Shown: positions 38,687 to 47,745, counted from the first letter of the stretch. The stretch: DNA of 64,000 bases from Robbsia sp. KACC 23696 (GCF_039852015.1 NZ_CP156626.1:1522249-1586248); one strand, 5' to 3'. Numbers and translations: made by a program. The notes: generated by a model from the sequence alone, not told the origin.

Positions 38687-39754
38687 TCACCATGTCGGCG
38701 GCTGGAAGCGGTGATAGCCCGTCGGTCCGCTGTCGGCGCCACTTCCATCGGGGAGCGCGGGAGGGAACGGGGAACACGGCGGCTCCGTCGCGCCTGCGTC
38801 CGATCGGCGCGCTGGACTGCCATCGTCTCGCCCGGGCAGCCGTGGTGCGTCCGGAGCAAGGTGCGTCGCGGGACCGTGCAGCGACCCGGGACTGGGAGGG
38901 CGCGTCGGTGCTTGGGGCGGTCTTGGTGGCACTCCTGGTGGCGCGCCCTGTCCTGGCCCCGGGACCGGACCCGATGGGGGCGCGAGCAAGGGTCGACGAA
39001 TCGGCGCGACCAAACGGTCGGTCGCGGACAGGCCGTCGCCGAGCGGTATCACGCGGGCGAGCGGCGGTGTCGCGGCCCCGTTGCGCGAACCGTCCAATTG
39101 CTCGAAAAGCCAGCCGTTATAGATCGCGACGGCTGCGGCGCGATTACTGGCCCCCAGGGTTTTAAATACCGTGGCTAAATGTATCTTTACCGTTCCCTCG
39201 CTGATGCCGAGGGCCCGTGCGATGCCCTTGTTCGTACTGCCCATGTGTACAAGACGCATGATCTGTTGTTGACGCGGCGATAGCAGCGGCGTGTCGCCAA
39301 AGCCGCGGCGGCGATAAGGCAGACGTCGTTCCGCGACCTCCTGAGAGGCGACATCGGCGCTCTGCAAACTGATCGCGCTCGGCGGAATGTAGTGCGTGCC
39401 CAGTAAGACCAACTCCAGCGCCCGTAACATGGCACGCACGCCCATCGATTGCAGCATGACGGCTTTGACGCCGCCGCGCATCAGATCGAGAATCTGCTGC
39501 GGGGGCATGTCGCGACACGTCCCCGCCAACAGCAACGTGCCGCGATGTTCATCGATCAAACGCAATGCCTCGGTCTGGCTGGCGGTGCTGCCGAGATCGC
39601 ATAACAGCAGATCGCGCGGCTCATGCGACAAGGCACGCCTTGCCTGCAGCCAGTCACGTACGTCACTGGTCTGCGCGCGCCGGTCCAACTGGCGCAAAAG
39701 CGTTTTCATCTCCTCCCGTTCCTGCGCGTTTTGACTGACTACGAGAAATTTCAT
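38687..39754 (-). CDS. LuxR-family response regulator with atypical receiver and proline-rich tail
   Basis: 355 residues from the ATG at 39754, preceded by AAAGGGGATCCC. Receiver-like domain at about residues 1-120: the phosphoacceptor position is Asp53 (LLCDLG), but the acidic pair that binds Mg2+ is missing (VVSQNAQ), and the conserved Lys near residue 102 is Gln (VMLQSM). The LuxR helix-turn-helix is intact at about 157-213 (LSPRQQQIMRLVHMGSTNKG and SEGTVKIHLATVFKTLGA). About 120 residues of Pro/Gly/Ala/Arg-rich sequence follow, unlike the family. No histidine kinase is adjacent. Confidence 0.9.
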   Translation of the reverse strand: MKFLVVSQNAQEREEMKTLLRQLDRRAQTSDVRDWLQARRALSHEPRDLLLCDLGSTASQTEALRLIDEHRGTLLLAGTCRDMPPQQILDLMRGGVKAVMLQSMGVRAMLRALELVLLGTHYIPPSAISLQSADVASQEVAERRLPYRRRGFGDTPLLSPRQQQIMRLVHMGSTNKGIARALGISEGTVKIHLATVFKTLGASNRAAAVAIYNGWLFEQLDGSRNGAATPPLARVIPLGDGLSATDRLVAPIRRPLLAPPSGPVPGPGQGAPPGVPPRPPQAPTRPPSPGSLHGPATHLAPDAPRLPGRDDGSPARRSDAGATEPPCSPFPPALPDGSGADSGPTGYHRFQPPTW

Positions 39755-40315
39755 GGGATCCCCTTTCATTCTATGGATCGCGATCCGTTGTACGACCGAT
39801 TACGCGGCCGGAAGTGTTCGCGTCTTGTGGCGAGGGCGGTAGCAGGCGATGCGCGCACCGGTGTGCGAGATACGCCCGTCCTACGTCGCTGTGATCGATG
39901 CATTCCTTTAGCGGCGCATTCGTCTACGCGCTTTCAAGAGACCTGTAACGTGAAATGCGAAAGGCTGTTGAAAGCATGCTCATCATTGCAAATTCATCGA
40001 TTCCGCGCGTCCTCGCCGAAAGAGATAGGCCCTCGGACCAGATCGACTAGGTGTTTTGGACAGCCTTGGGCGGTATAACTATTTAGAGTCGGCACCGTCT
40101 GGGCCAAACGGGATAGGATGCGAAGCGATGTCTCAGCGATGCCAGCGGCATGATCGTGATCGGCACGGTGCAAGACGCGGTCGACTCGGCGTCGCGATGG
40201 GGCGTAGTGCGCCGTCGATGTGGCGAATGAGCCGAGACTGCAGAATGCGTGCGACAGGCGATAATCGACTTCGGGCACGCACGGGTGGCCCGGGACGAGA
40301 ACAAGGAGAAATACG
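39755..40315. other. Divergent intergenic region between the LuxR regulator and the FAH gene
   Basis: 561 bases containing the 5' regions of both genes. Locally AT-richer around 39955-40010. I see no strong promoter match, RNA gene or supported small protein. Confidence 0.4.
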
Positions 40316-41176
40316 TTGAAATTGATGCGGGTAGGGGCGAAAGGACAGGAACGGCCAGCGGTGCTGGGCAGCGATGGCATCGTGCGGGATTTATCGTCGG
40401 TGGTCGCGGATATCGGCCCCGCCGAATTGTCGCCGCAGGGCTTGGCGCGATTGGCCGCGATCGATCCGGCCAGCTTGCCGCCGGTTGCCGAGCCGGAACG
40501 GCTCGGTGTGCCCTTCAGCGGTATGGGCAAGTTCCTCTGTGTGGGCTTGAACTACAGCGATCATGCTGCCGAGTCGGGCGTGCCCGTTCCCACCGAACCG
40601 GTGTTGTTCACGAAATGGTCCAGCAGTTTGTCGGGGCCGAACGATCCGGTCGTGCTGCCGCGCGGTGCGCTCAAGGCCGACTGGGAAGTGGAGTTGGGCA
40701 TCGTGATCGGGACGAAGGCGCGGCACGTGTCGCTCGAAAGCGCCTTGTCCCATGTGGCAGGGTATACGATCGTCAACGACGTCTCGGAGCGGGCGTTTCA
40801 AATGGAACGCGGCGGCACGTGGGACAAGGGCAAGGGCTGCGATACGTTCGGGCCGGTGGGGCCGTGGCTGGTCACGGCGGACGAGATTGCCGATCCGCAG
40901 GCGCTGTCGCTTTGGCTGAATGTCAACGGTGAGCGTCGGCAGAACGGCAATACGCAGGCAATGGTCTTCGATGTCGCTTATCTGATCCATTACATCAGCC
41001 AGTTCACGACCTTGTACCCTGGCGATCTGATCTCCACCGGCACGCCGCCCGGTGTCGGCATGGGTTTCAAGCCGCCGATTTATCTGAAGCCGGGCGACGA
41101 GATGCACCTCGGGATCGACGGCTTGGGCGAACAGCGCCAACACGTCCATGCATGGGACGAAAGGCTGCTCGATTGA
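40316..41176 (+). CDS. Fumarylacetoacetate hydrolase family protein (ureidoglycolate lyase-like)
   Basis: 286 residues from a TTG at 40316, chosen because AAGGAG stands eight bases before it; an ATG three codons later is too far from that site. The FAH fold has metal-site sequences GLNYSDHAAESG, DWEVELGIVIG (Glu ligands) and LYPGDLISTGTPPGVGMG. Members cleave C-C bonds in diketo acids or act on ureidoglycolate. No aromatic-degradation or allantoin genes are adjacent, so the substrate is not settled. Confidence 0.92.
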   Translation: MKLMRVGAKGQERPAVLGSDGIVRDLSSVVADIGPAELSPQGLARLAAIDPASLPPVAEPERLGVPFSGMGKFLCVGLNYSDHAAESGVPVPTEPVLFTKWSSSLSGPNDPVVLPRGALKADWEVELGIVIGTKARHVSLESALSHVAGYTIVNDVSERAFQMERGGTWDKGKGCDTFGPVGPWLVTADEIADPQALSLWLNVNGERRQNGNTQAMVFDVAYLIHYISQFTTLYPGDLISTGTPPGVGMGFKPPIYLKPGDEMHLGIDGLGEQRQHVHAWDERLLD

Positions 41177-41534
41177 GCGCCTGACGAGGACGGCGACGCG
41201 CTGATGCCTGTGCCGGGGCGAGACGTCCGGATCCGCTCGAGCCCTTTCTTGTCATGGGGCCCGGGCATGATGCCTGCTTATAATCGTTCCATCCGTGCCA
41301 CGCCGCTTTTCGCCTCGACGTGACCGGCTGCCAACGCGCGTGCCAGATTGCGCCGCACCATGCATCCCCCGGAGCGTGTCATGCCGGGCGTGGAACCGGA
41401 TGCGGCGAGAGCGAGATCGCGAGTGGCGGCATGTCGTGCGACGCTGTCGTTTAGGGAAAGTCGCGTTGGACGTGGATCCGCTCGGGGTGTCGATGACCCG
41501 CGCGGTTCGCCCGTTTCCGAGGAGCCCGTCCCCC
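41177..41534. other. Intergenic region upstream of egtB
   Basis: 358 bases. The frame of egtB stays open through part of it, but the upstream candidate starts lack family similarity. No promoter match stands out. Confidence 0.4.
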
Positions 41535-43313
41535 ATGCCAGAAGACCTACACGGCGCCGACCCGCGCACCGTGGCCTCCACGACCGAAGCCCCGCGTTTC
41601 GCTCGGTCGTTCGTGCTGAACGATCGCGCCCCAGTCCATGCAAACGATCGCGGCGTTGTGCAACAGCCGGCGCTGAACGCCGCGGATTTCCTCGCCGAAT
41701 ACCGCGCCGCCTGCGCCCAGACCGACCAGTTATTCGCCGCGGTACATCCCGATTTTCTAAGCAGTCGTCCGGTTCCCGAGCGGCACCGCCTGCTGTTCTA
41801 TATCGGTCATCTCGAAGCGTTCGATTGGAACCTGCTCGCGTCGCGGGCGTTGGCGCAGCCGCCTTTCAATCCGGAATTCGACCATCTGTTCGCATTCGGT
41901 ATCGATCCGGTAGGCGGTGGTTTGCCGACCGATGTACCGGAAGACTGGCCGTCGATGCAAGCGATCCGACAGTATCGCGATACGGTAAGAGACCGTATAG
42001 AAACCGCCATTGCCCATGTCGATTTTTCCCAGTCGGTGCGTCGTTTGCCGGAGGACATCCGGACCGATGCGCCGATCGAGGGGGATGACGTCCATGCCGC
42101 CGCCGGCGCCGACGCGGCGGCAAAAGTGCGTCAGGACGAGGGCGACGTCTCCATCGCCACGCTGTGCCTGGTGGCATTGGAACATCGTCAGATGCATGCC
42201 GAGACGCTGGCCTATTTGATTCATCAGATGCCCTACGCGCACAAACGCGCGCCCGACGCCGCCGCGGCGCAGGGGCACACCGAACCTACAGGCGGCGCGC
42301 GCGCCGGCACATCCGCTGCCATCCAAACGCCTGCGGCCCAGCGCGACGACGCCACGGATCCCGGCGCCCACGTGGGCGCGGAGGCGCCGATGTGCCGGAT
42401 CCCTGGCGGCGTGGTATCGATGGGCTTGCCGGGCAGTTTCACGATCGCCGCCACGCGGGGCGCTTCCTCCCTGTCCGCGCAGGCGAGCGCAGCGGCGGAT
42501 CGCACGCACGCCAGCCAGTTCGGCTGGGATAACGAATGGGTGGATCCAGCCGCGGCACAGGTGTCGGTGCCCGCGTTCGAAATCGACCGATGGATGGTGA
42601 CGAACGGCGCGTTTCTGCGCTTTGTCGAAGCCGGCGGCTACGACGATCCCACCTGGTGGCGCGAGGAGGATTGGGCGTGGCGTCAGGCCGCCGATGTCTC
42701 GCACCCGGCGTTCTGGGAGCGCGATGTCGCGGCGCCTGACGGCTGGCGGTGGCGCGGCATGTTCGCGCCGCTGGCGCTTCCCTTGTCCTGGCCCGTGTAT
42801 GTCAGCCGTGCGGAAGCGGCCGCGTATGCGCGTTTTGTCGGCAAGCGCTTGCCGACCGAGGCGGAATGGCTTCGGGCGGCGGAAGGCGTCGCGGGCTTGC
42901 CGGACGCATCGATGTCGCTGCGGCCGGCCGATACGCGGGATGCCGCGTTCACCGACGGCGCGGCACCGGGAAGCGCCGCCGAACAGGCGTCGCGTGCTTT
43001 CCACGGCAATGCCGATTTCCGACGCTGGGATCCCGACGCGGTGGATGCGCATCCGCAGAACCATAGCCACTTTGGCGTGGAAGGGCAGTTCGGCAACGGC
43101 TGGGAATGGACGGCCGATCCGTTCGCGCCTTTCAAGGGCTTCAAGGCATTTCCGTTTTATCGCGGCTATTCGGCCGACTTTTTCGACAACCAGCATTTTG
43201 TGATGAAAGGCGGCTCGCCGCGAACCGCTGCCCGGATGCTCAGGCCATCGTTCCGTAATTGGTTCCAGGCGCATTACCCGTATGTATATGCCGGTTTTCG
43301 CTGCGCGCGATAA
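41535..43313 (+). CDS. egtB: Ergothioneine biosynthesis sulfoxide synthase EgtB-type
   Basis: 592 residues from the ATG at 41535, with GAGGAG about 11 bases upstream. The family is usually about 430 residues. A DinB-like domain (about 50-235) carries the iron triad: His92 (GHLEAFDW), His217 and His221 (EHRQMHAE). Inserted low-complexity stretches occur at about 175-205 and 238-283. The formylglycine-generating-enzyme-type domain runs from about 285 to the end (FEIDRWMVTNGAFLRFVEAGGY, GKRLPTEAEWLRAA, MKGGSPRTAARMLRPSFRNW). It joins cysteine or gamma-glutamylcysteine to hercynine with O2; the sequence does not tell which donor. egtD follows after 32 bases. Confidence 0.92.
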   Translation: MPEDLHGADPRTVASTTEAPRFARSFVLNDRAPVHANDRGVVQQPALNAADFLAEYRAACAQTDQLFAAVHPDFLSSRPVPERHRLLFYIGHLEAFDWNLLASRALAQPPFNPEFDHLFAFGIDPVGGGLPTDVPEDWPSMQAIRQYRDTVRDRIETAIAHVDFSQSVRRLPEDIRTDAPIEGDDVHAAAGADAAAKVRQDEGDVSIATLCLVALEHRQMHAETLAYLIHQMPYAHKRAPDAAAAQGHTEPTGGARAGTSAAIQTPAAQRDDATDPGAHVGAEAPMCRIPGGVVSMGLPGSFTIAATRGASSLSAQASAAADRTHASQFGWDNEWVDPAAAQVSVPAFEIDRWMVTNGAFLRFVEAGGYDDPTWWREEDWAWRQAADVSHPAFWERDVAAPDGWRWRGMFAPLALPLSWPVYVSRAEAAAYARFVGKRLPTEAEWLRAAEGVAGLPDASMSLRPADTRDAAFTDGAAPGSAAEQASRAFHGNADFRRWDPDAVDAHPQNHSHFGVEGQFGNGWEWTADPFAPFKGFKAFPFYRGYSADFFDNQHFVMKGGSPRTAARMLRPSFRNWFQAHYPYVYAGFRCAR

Positions 43314-43345
43314 CCGAGCACCATATCGACACGAGGAGATTCTGC

Positions 43346-44470
43346 ATGGCAATGACTTCAGGCGATGTTCACGAGCGGGCAATGTTCGCTCAAGCAGTGC
43401 GCGACGGCTTGGGACAAGACGGTCAAAAATCGCTTCCGCCGACCTATCTGTACGATGCCTTGGGCTCGACGCTGTTCGACGCCATTACGCTGCTGCCCGA
43501 GTACGGCGTGACGCGCGCCGAAGAGCGGGTGCTGATCCGTCACGCGGCGCGAATCGCCACGCAGGTGCGCGCATCGACGCCGCGCACCAAGGCCTTGCGT
43601 GTCGTCGAATTGGGCAGCGGTTCGGGACGCAAGACCCGTACGTTGCTGCAGGCACTGACGCGCGAAGGGCCGGTGCATTACACGCCGATCGATGTGTCCG
43701 GCGCGGCGCTCGCGCAATGCGCGCAGGCGCTGTCGGATCTGCCCGGCGTGACGATCCAACCGTTCGAGGGCGACTATCTCGACGGCTTGACGCAGATCGG
43801 GCGCGAACGCGCGCAGGCCGATCGCGGCGAGCCGTCGCATCGGCAAACGAGTGGGCAGGACGGCCAACCGGAGGATGCGTCACATGAGAAGGCCGCGGTG
43901 GCACTGCACGAAGCGCAGGGCGACGTGTCGGCACGCCTGGCGCGTGACCTGCGCGGCGCACCGATGCTAGTGCTTTTCCTCGGCAGCACGATCGGCAATT
44001 TCCCCCGGCTGGCGGCGCAGCGTTTCATGATGGCGCTGCGAAGCGGGATGCGCGCAGGCGATGCCTTGCTGCTGGGGACGGATCTGCTGAAGCCGATCGA
44101 TACGCTGCTGCACGCCTACGACGATCCCACCGGCGTTACCGCGGCGTTCAACCTCAATGTGTTGGGCCGGATCAATCGCGAGCTGCAGGGCGACTTCGTC
44201 TTGCCGTCGTTCGAACATGTCGCGCGGTTCAATCCGCAGGCCCGTAGCGTCGAGATGCATTTACGCGCGAAGACGCGACAGCGCGTGAATGTCGCCGCCG
44301 CATCGTTGCAGGCGGCCTTTCTCGAGGGCGAGACCATCTGGACCGAAAGCAGCCATAAGTATCTGCCGGACGAGGTAGTGCGGATGGGGCGCGATGCCCG
44401 GTATGATGTCGTCGATCAATGGACCGATGAAACCTGGCCCTTCGCCGAAACGCTGATGGCAGTGCACTGA
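43346..44470 (+). CDS. egtD: L-histidine N-alpha-methyltransferase (EgtD)
   Basis: 374 residues; the ATG at 43346 follows CGAGGAGATTCTGC. Trimethylates histidine to hercynine with three S-adenosylmethionines. Family landmarks: TYLYDALGSTLFDAITLLPEYGVTRAEE near residues 33-60 (read in parts), the SAM-binding VVELGSGSGRKTRTLL at 87-102, PIDVSGAALAQ, and FLGSTIGNFPR. An insertion of about 45 polar residues (150-195) is absent from the usual 320-residue enzyme. Directly downstream of egtB and upstream of a nucleosidase that can remove the SAH produced. Confidence 0.95.
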   Translation: MAMTSGDVHERAMFAQAVRDGLGQDGQKSLPPTYLYDALGSTLFDAITLLPEYGVTRAEERVLIRHAARIATQVRASTPRTKALRVVELGSGSGRKTRTLLQALTREGPVHYTPIDVSGAALAQCAQALSDLPGVTIQPFEGDYLDGLTQIGRERAQADRGEPSHRQTSGQDGQPEDASHEKAAVALHEAQGDVSARLARDLRGAPMLVLFLGSTIGNFPRLAAQRFMMALRSGMRAGDALLLGTDLLKPIDTLLHAYDDPTGVTAAFNLNVLGRINRELQGDFVLPSFEHVARFNPQARSVEMHLRAKTRQRVNVAAASLQAAFLEGETIWTESSHKYLPDEVVRMGRDARYDVVDQWTDETWPFAETLMAVH

Positions 44471-44528
44471 CACTGCGATGCATGGCGGCGTGGGCCGGCC
44501 CGCCAACGTCACACGCCCACGCCGCCGC

Positions 44529-45413
44529 ATGTCGATTTCCGCCGCCGATATTTCTTCCTCGTCACCGCAAGCGCCGCAAGCGGACGACCGCCCGATCGGC
44601 ATCATCGGCGCGCTGCCGGAGGAGATTGCCGGCTTGATCGCGCAGCTTGCCTTGCCTCCGGCGGCACCAGCGAGCGATACCGTCGGCCGTCCCGTCGCGA
44701 CGACGTTGACGTTGGGCAGTCGCGATTTCCACCACGGCTGCATCGACGATATCGATTGTGTCGCGGTGCTGTCCCGGATCGGCAAGGTCGCGGCAGCGGC
44801 GACGGCGAGTATCCTGATTCATCGCTTCGACGTGCGCGCGATCCTGTTCGTCGGTGTCGCTGGCGGCATGGCGGATACGGTACGAGTAGGGGATATCGTT
44901 ATCGGCTCGCAATTCATCCAGCACGACATGGACGCATCGCCGCTATTCCCCCGCTTTGAAATTCCGCTGCTGGGCACGCGCTGCTTTGCAGCCGATTCCG
45001 AATGGTCGGCGCGCTTGCATCGCGCGGCGCAGGGCTATCTGGCCTCGCGCGTAGACGGCGAGCACGCCGTCGATGCGATGGCCGATGCGTCCGCCAGTGC
45101 GCGACCGCAAGTGCACGTCGGTTTGATCGGCAGTGGCGACCGTTTCGTGTCGGGCGCGAACGAGCGCGCGCGACTGCGCGAGGCACTGCCGGCGCTGCTG
45201 GCCGTCGATATGGAAAGCGCCGCCGTAGCGCAGGTCTGCGTCGAGCACGGGGTGCCGTTCGCGGCGATGCGGTCGATTTCCGACAGCGCCGATGATGGCG
45301 CCGCGGTCGATTTCCCGATGTTCCTGCGCGAGGTGGCGGCTGTGTATGCGGACGGCGTCCTGCGCGCGGTCTTCGCGGCGCATCGGGCCGAGCGCAACGA
45401 CGCCGTGCGTTAA
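44529..45413 (+). CDS. mtnN: 5'-methylthioadenosine/S-adenosylhomocysteine nucleosidase
   Basis: 294 residues from the ATG at 44529; a codon further upstream (44478) adds Arg-rich sequence unlike the family. Hydrolyses SAH and MTA to adenine plus the thio-sugar. Landmarks: IGIIGALPEEIAGLIAQL at the start, LFVGVAGGMADTVRVGDIVI, DRFVSG (purine site) and the catalytic pair in AVDMESAAVAQVC and RSISDSADD. A short insertion precedes the DRFVSG region. Its place behind egtD suggests it relieves SAH inhibition of that methyltransferase; this is inferred. Confidence 0.94.
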   Translation: MSISAADISSSSPQAPQADDRPIGIIGALPEEIAGLIAQLALPPAAPASDTVGRPVATTLTLGSRDFHHGCIDDIDCVAVLSRIGKVAAAATASILIHRFDVRAILFVGVAGGMADTVRVGDIVIGSQFIQHDMDASPLFPRFEIPLLGTRCFAADSEWSARLHRAAQGYLASRVDGEHAVDAMADASASARPQVHVGLIGSGDRFVSGANERARLREALPALLAVDMESAAVAQVCVEHGVPFAAMRSISDSADDGAAVDFPMFLREVAAVYADGVLRAVFAAHRAERNDAVR

Positions 45414-45492
45414 GGGCTACACCGTCGCGGTGCGACCGATAGCGCGCGGAAAACACGGCGCGCGCGTTGTCGACGCGACGGCCGCACCGCGT

Positions 45493-45690
45493 TTATACGG
45501 TGGCCGCCGGATAGCCGGCTGCATCGATCGCCGCGCGTAGCGTCTCGGGCGATCCGCTGCTCGCCACGTCGACGCGGCCGCTCGCGAGATCGATGTCCAC
45601 GCGCGCGTCCGGGTCGACCTCCCGCACCGCCTGCGTGACGGCTTTGACGCAATGCTGGCAGGTCATATCGCTTACTTGGAATTGGGGCAT
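45493..45690 (-). CDS. copZ: Heavy-metal-associated copper chaperone
   Basis: 65 residues, the whole of one HMA domain. Metal-binding motif MTCQHC at residues 9-14 and the typical core GRVDVASSGSPETLRAAIDAAGYPA. Carries Cu(I) in the cytoplasm. The start is preceded by CTTTCAGGAGACTGACC, a good ribosome-binding site. It is divergent from the CueR-type regulator, with a shared operator between them. No copper ATPase gene lies in the window. Confidence 0.95.
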   Translation of the reverse strand: MPQFQVSDMTCQHCVKAVTQAVREVDPDARVDIDLASGRVDVASSGSPETLRAAIDAAGYPAATV

Positions 45691-45735
45691 GGTCAGTCTC
45701 CTGAAAGTCAGTCTTGTCCTGAGTGGACATGGCTC

Positions 45736-45761
45736 ATGATAACCCTTACCCTATGGGAAGG
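45736..45761. promoter_or_regulatory. CueR-type operator with copZ -10 element
   Basis: The dyad CCTTACCCTATGGGAAGG at 45744-45761 has the MerR/CueR arrangement (CCTT..CC..GG..AAGG). On the minus strand it is followed by TATCAT (45741-45736) as a -10 for copZ. The implied long spacer (about 19 bp) is what CueR activates by twisting DNA. It sits 17 bases before cueR, so autoregulation is also likely. Confidence 0.82.
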
Positions 45762-45778
45762 TTTAGAGGAGATCGCAT

Positions 45779-46255
45779 ATGAATATCGGTGAGGCATCGA
45801 AGGCGTCCGGGGTCAGCGCGAAGATGATCCGGTATTACGAGGGCATCGGCCTGTTGCCGGAAACGGCGCGCAGCGAGGCCGGGTACCGGCGCTATGGCGA
45901 GCGGGATCTGCACCTGTTGCGTTTCGTACGGCAGTCCCGCGATCTCGGCTTCAAGATCGACGATATCAAACGTCTGCTGACGTTATGGCAGGATCGTGGG
46001 CGAACGAGCGCTGACGTCAAGGCGATCGCGCTCGACCATGTGCGGGAGTTGGATCAGCGCATCGCCGATCTGACGGCGATGCGGGCGACGTTGTCGCAAC
46101 TGGCGGAAGCCTGTCATGGCGACGATCGCCCGGATTGTCCGATTCTTGATACGCTCGGGACGTCGCCGTGTTGCCCATCGTCCGGCGGCCGCGGCAGCGA
46201 TTCGCCCGCGCCGGCAGCCGGCGCGGGGGCATTTGCCTTCGGTCAGGGGATATAG
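45779..46255 (+). CDS. cueR: MerR-family copper-responsive regulator CueR
   Basis: 158 residues. N-terminal winged helix-turn-helix (MNIGEASKASGVSAKMIRYY), a dimerisation helix (about 78-110), then the Cu(I) loop with Cys112 and Cys120 (CHGDDRPDC), matching E. coli CueR spacing. A Gly/Ser/Ala-rich tail of about 30 residues follows. A TTTAGAGGAGATCGCAT site precedes the ATG. Its 3' end overlaps the convergent rlmJ by 13 bases. Confidence 0.95.
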   Translation: MNIGEASKASGVSAKMIRYYEGIGLLPETARSEAGYRRYGERDLHLLRFVRQSRDLGFKIDDIKRLLTLWQDRGRTSADVKAIALDHVRELDQRIADLTAMRATLSQLAEACHGDDRPDCPILDTLGTSPCCPSSGGRGSDSPAPAAGAGAFAFGQGI

Positions 46256-47133
46256 GCTTCCAGCGACCACGTGGCGCCGTCGTCTTCCGCCAGTGCATCG
46301 CAGAGCCAGGGCAGCGCTTCCTGCAGCAAGCCTTCCAGCACAAAAGGGGGATTGATGACGAACATGCCGCTGCCGTGCAGTCCGAAACCGTCGGCGGACG
46401 GCGTGGCGATCTGCAAGGTCGCATGGAGCCAGGAGGTGGCGCCGAGGTTGCGCAACTGCGCCGGGAACGCGGCGGATTCCGCGCGCGAGACGATCGGATA
46501 CCAGACCGCGTAGACGCCCGTGGCAAAGCGTTTCATCGCATCGGCGACGCTGGCGAGCGTGCGCGCGTAGTCCTGCTTGTCCTCGTAGGAGGGATCGATC
46601 AGAGTCAGCGCCCGGCGCGAGGCGGGCGGCATCACGCCGCGCAAGGCGTCGAAACCATTGGCCTTGGTGATCAGCGTGCGCTTGTCCGTGCGCGCGAAAT
46701 TGTCGGCGAGAATATCGATTTCGCTCGGATGCAGTTCGAACAGTCGCATCCGGTCCTGATCCCGCAGCAGTTGCCACGCCAGATACGGCGAGCCGGGATA
46801 GAACTGGAGCTGGCCGTCGGGATTCATTGCCGCGATCTGATCGAGATAGTCGACGATCAGCGCCGGCGTGGCCACGGCCGATGCCGGCGCGACGATGGCC
46901 TTGTGCTGCGCGTGCGCGCTTTGCGGCCACAGACGGCCGACGCCGTTGTTGAACTCTTCACGCTTTGCCGCAAATCCTTCGGTCAGCGCGTAGGCACCGG
47001 CGCCGGCGTGGGTATCGACATACCAATAGGCTTTATCCTTGCGCGCCATATAGCGCAGCAGCGCCACGAGCATGGCGTGCTTCAAAACATCGGCGTGATT
47101 GCCGGCATGAAAGCCGTGGCGGTAACTGAACAT
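46243..47133 (-). CDS. rlmJ: 23S rRNA (adenine(2030)-N6)-methyltransferase
   Basis: 296 residues, near the E. coli length of 280. Starts MFSYRHGFHAGNHADVLKHA as in the family. SAM-binding DTHAGAGAY at 40-48 and the catalytic tetrapeptide at 180-183, here DPSY in place of the common DPPY. The substrate-binding domain is inserted in between. Methylates A2030 of 23S rRNA. Overlaps cueR tail to tail. Confidence 0.95.
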   Translation of the reverse strand: MFSYRHGFHAGNHADVLKHAMLVALLRYMARKDKAYWYVDTHAGAGAYALTEGFAAKREEFNNGVGRLWPQSAHAQHKAIVAPASAVATPALIVDYLDQIAAMNPDGQLQFYPGSPYLAWQLLRDQDRMRLFELHPSEIDILADNFARTDKRTLITKANGFDALRGVMPPASRRALTLIDPSYEDKQDYARTLASVADAMKRFATGVYAVWYPIVSRAESAAFPAQLRNLGATSWLHATLQIATPSADGFGLHGSGMFVINPPFVLEGLLQEALPWLCDALAEDDGATWSLEAYIP

Positions 47134-47289
47134 GGGGCGAAGCCGGGCGGGTCGAACGGATAAGGGGAGGCATTGCCTTATCGGCGGCGGGGTGCCGAGG
47201 GCACCGGCCGCCGCCGCGGCAAACAGGGATGCGATACTATCCGAACGCAGCCGTTCTGGCTATTTCGAGCCCCTGCCGGCGTGTCGTAC

Positions 47290-47745
47290 TTACTCGTCGG
47301 CGGCGTATCGGACCAACAGTACCGGCACCGGCGTGACGCGCATGAACTCTTCGGCAACGCTGCCGAGCAAGGCGCGTTGCATGCCCCGGCGGCCATGCGT
47401 TCCCAGGACGACGAGGTCGGCACCCCACCGAAGAGCCTCTTGCGCGAGCGCCTGCACGACGTCGCCATTGGCGCTTTGCGCGTCGATGATGGCGGTTTCG
47501 CCTTGCACACCGGCGGCCTGCAAGGACTCGGCGGCTTCCTTGGCCAGCAGCGACCCTTCCTCGACAAACGCCTTCTTCAATTCCGCGGGATCGTAAAAGC
47601 CGACGCCGTACAGCATGGCGGGGCTGTCCACGACATATACGACGTGCAGTTGGGCGCCCTGGCTCTGTGCAAAGCGGATCGCTTCATCGAATGCCCGCTT
47701 TGAGGTGTCGCTGCCGTCGATTGCGGCCATGAGCTTCTTGTACAT
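47290..47745 (-). CDS. Universal stress protein UspA family
   Basis: 151 residues from the ATG at 47745, chosen over an upstream ATG (47766) because AAGGAGG stands right before it. Single Usp domain: MAAIDGSDTSKRAF at the N-terminus and the ATP-binding pattern GTHGRRGMQRALLGSVAEEF near the C-terminus. Nucleotide-binding stress protein of unknown exact task. Monocistronic as far as can be seen. Confidence 0.95.
   Translation of the reverse strand: MYKKLMAAIDGSDTSKRAFDEAIRFAQSQGAQLHVVYVVDSPAMLYGVGFYDPAELKKAFVEEGSLLAKEAAESLQAAGVQGETAIIDAQSANGDVVQALAQEALRWGADLVVLGTHGRRGMQRALLGSVAEEFMRVTPVPVLLVRYAADE

Noticed and set aside
38497-39165. 222-codon frame opposite the tail of the LuxR regulator
   Set aside because: Arg-rich shadow of the proline-rich tail. 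The minus frame is continuous with the intact HTH domain, so it is preferred.
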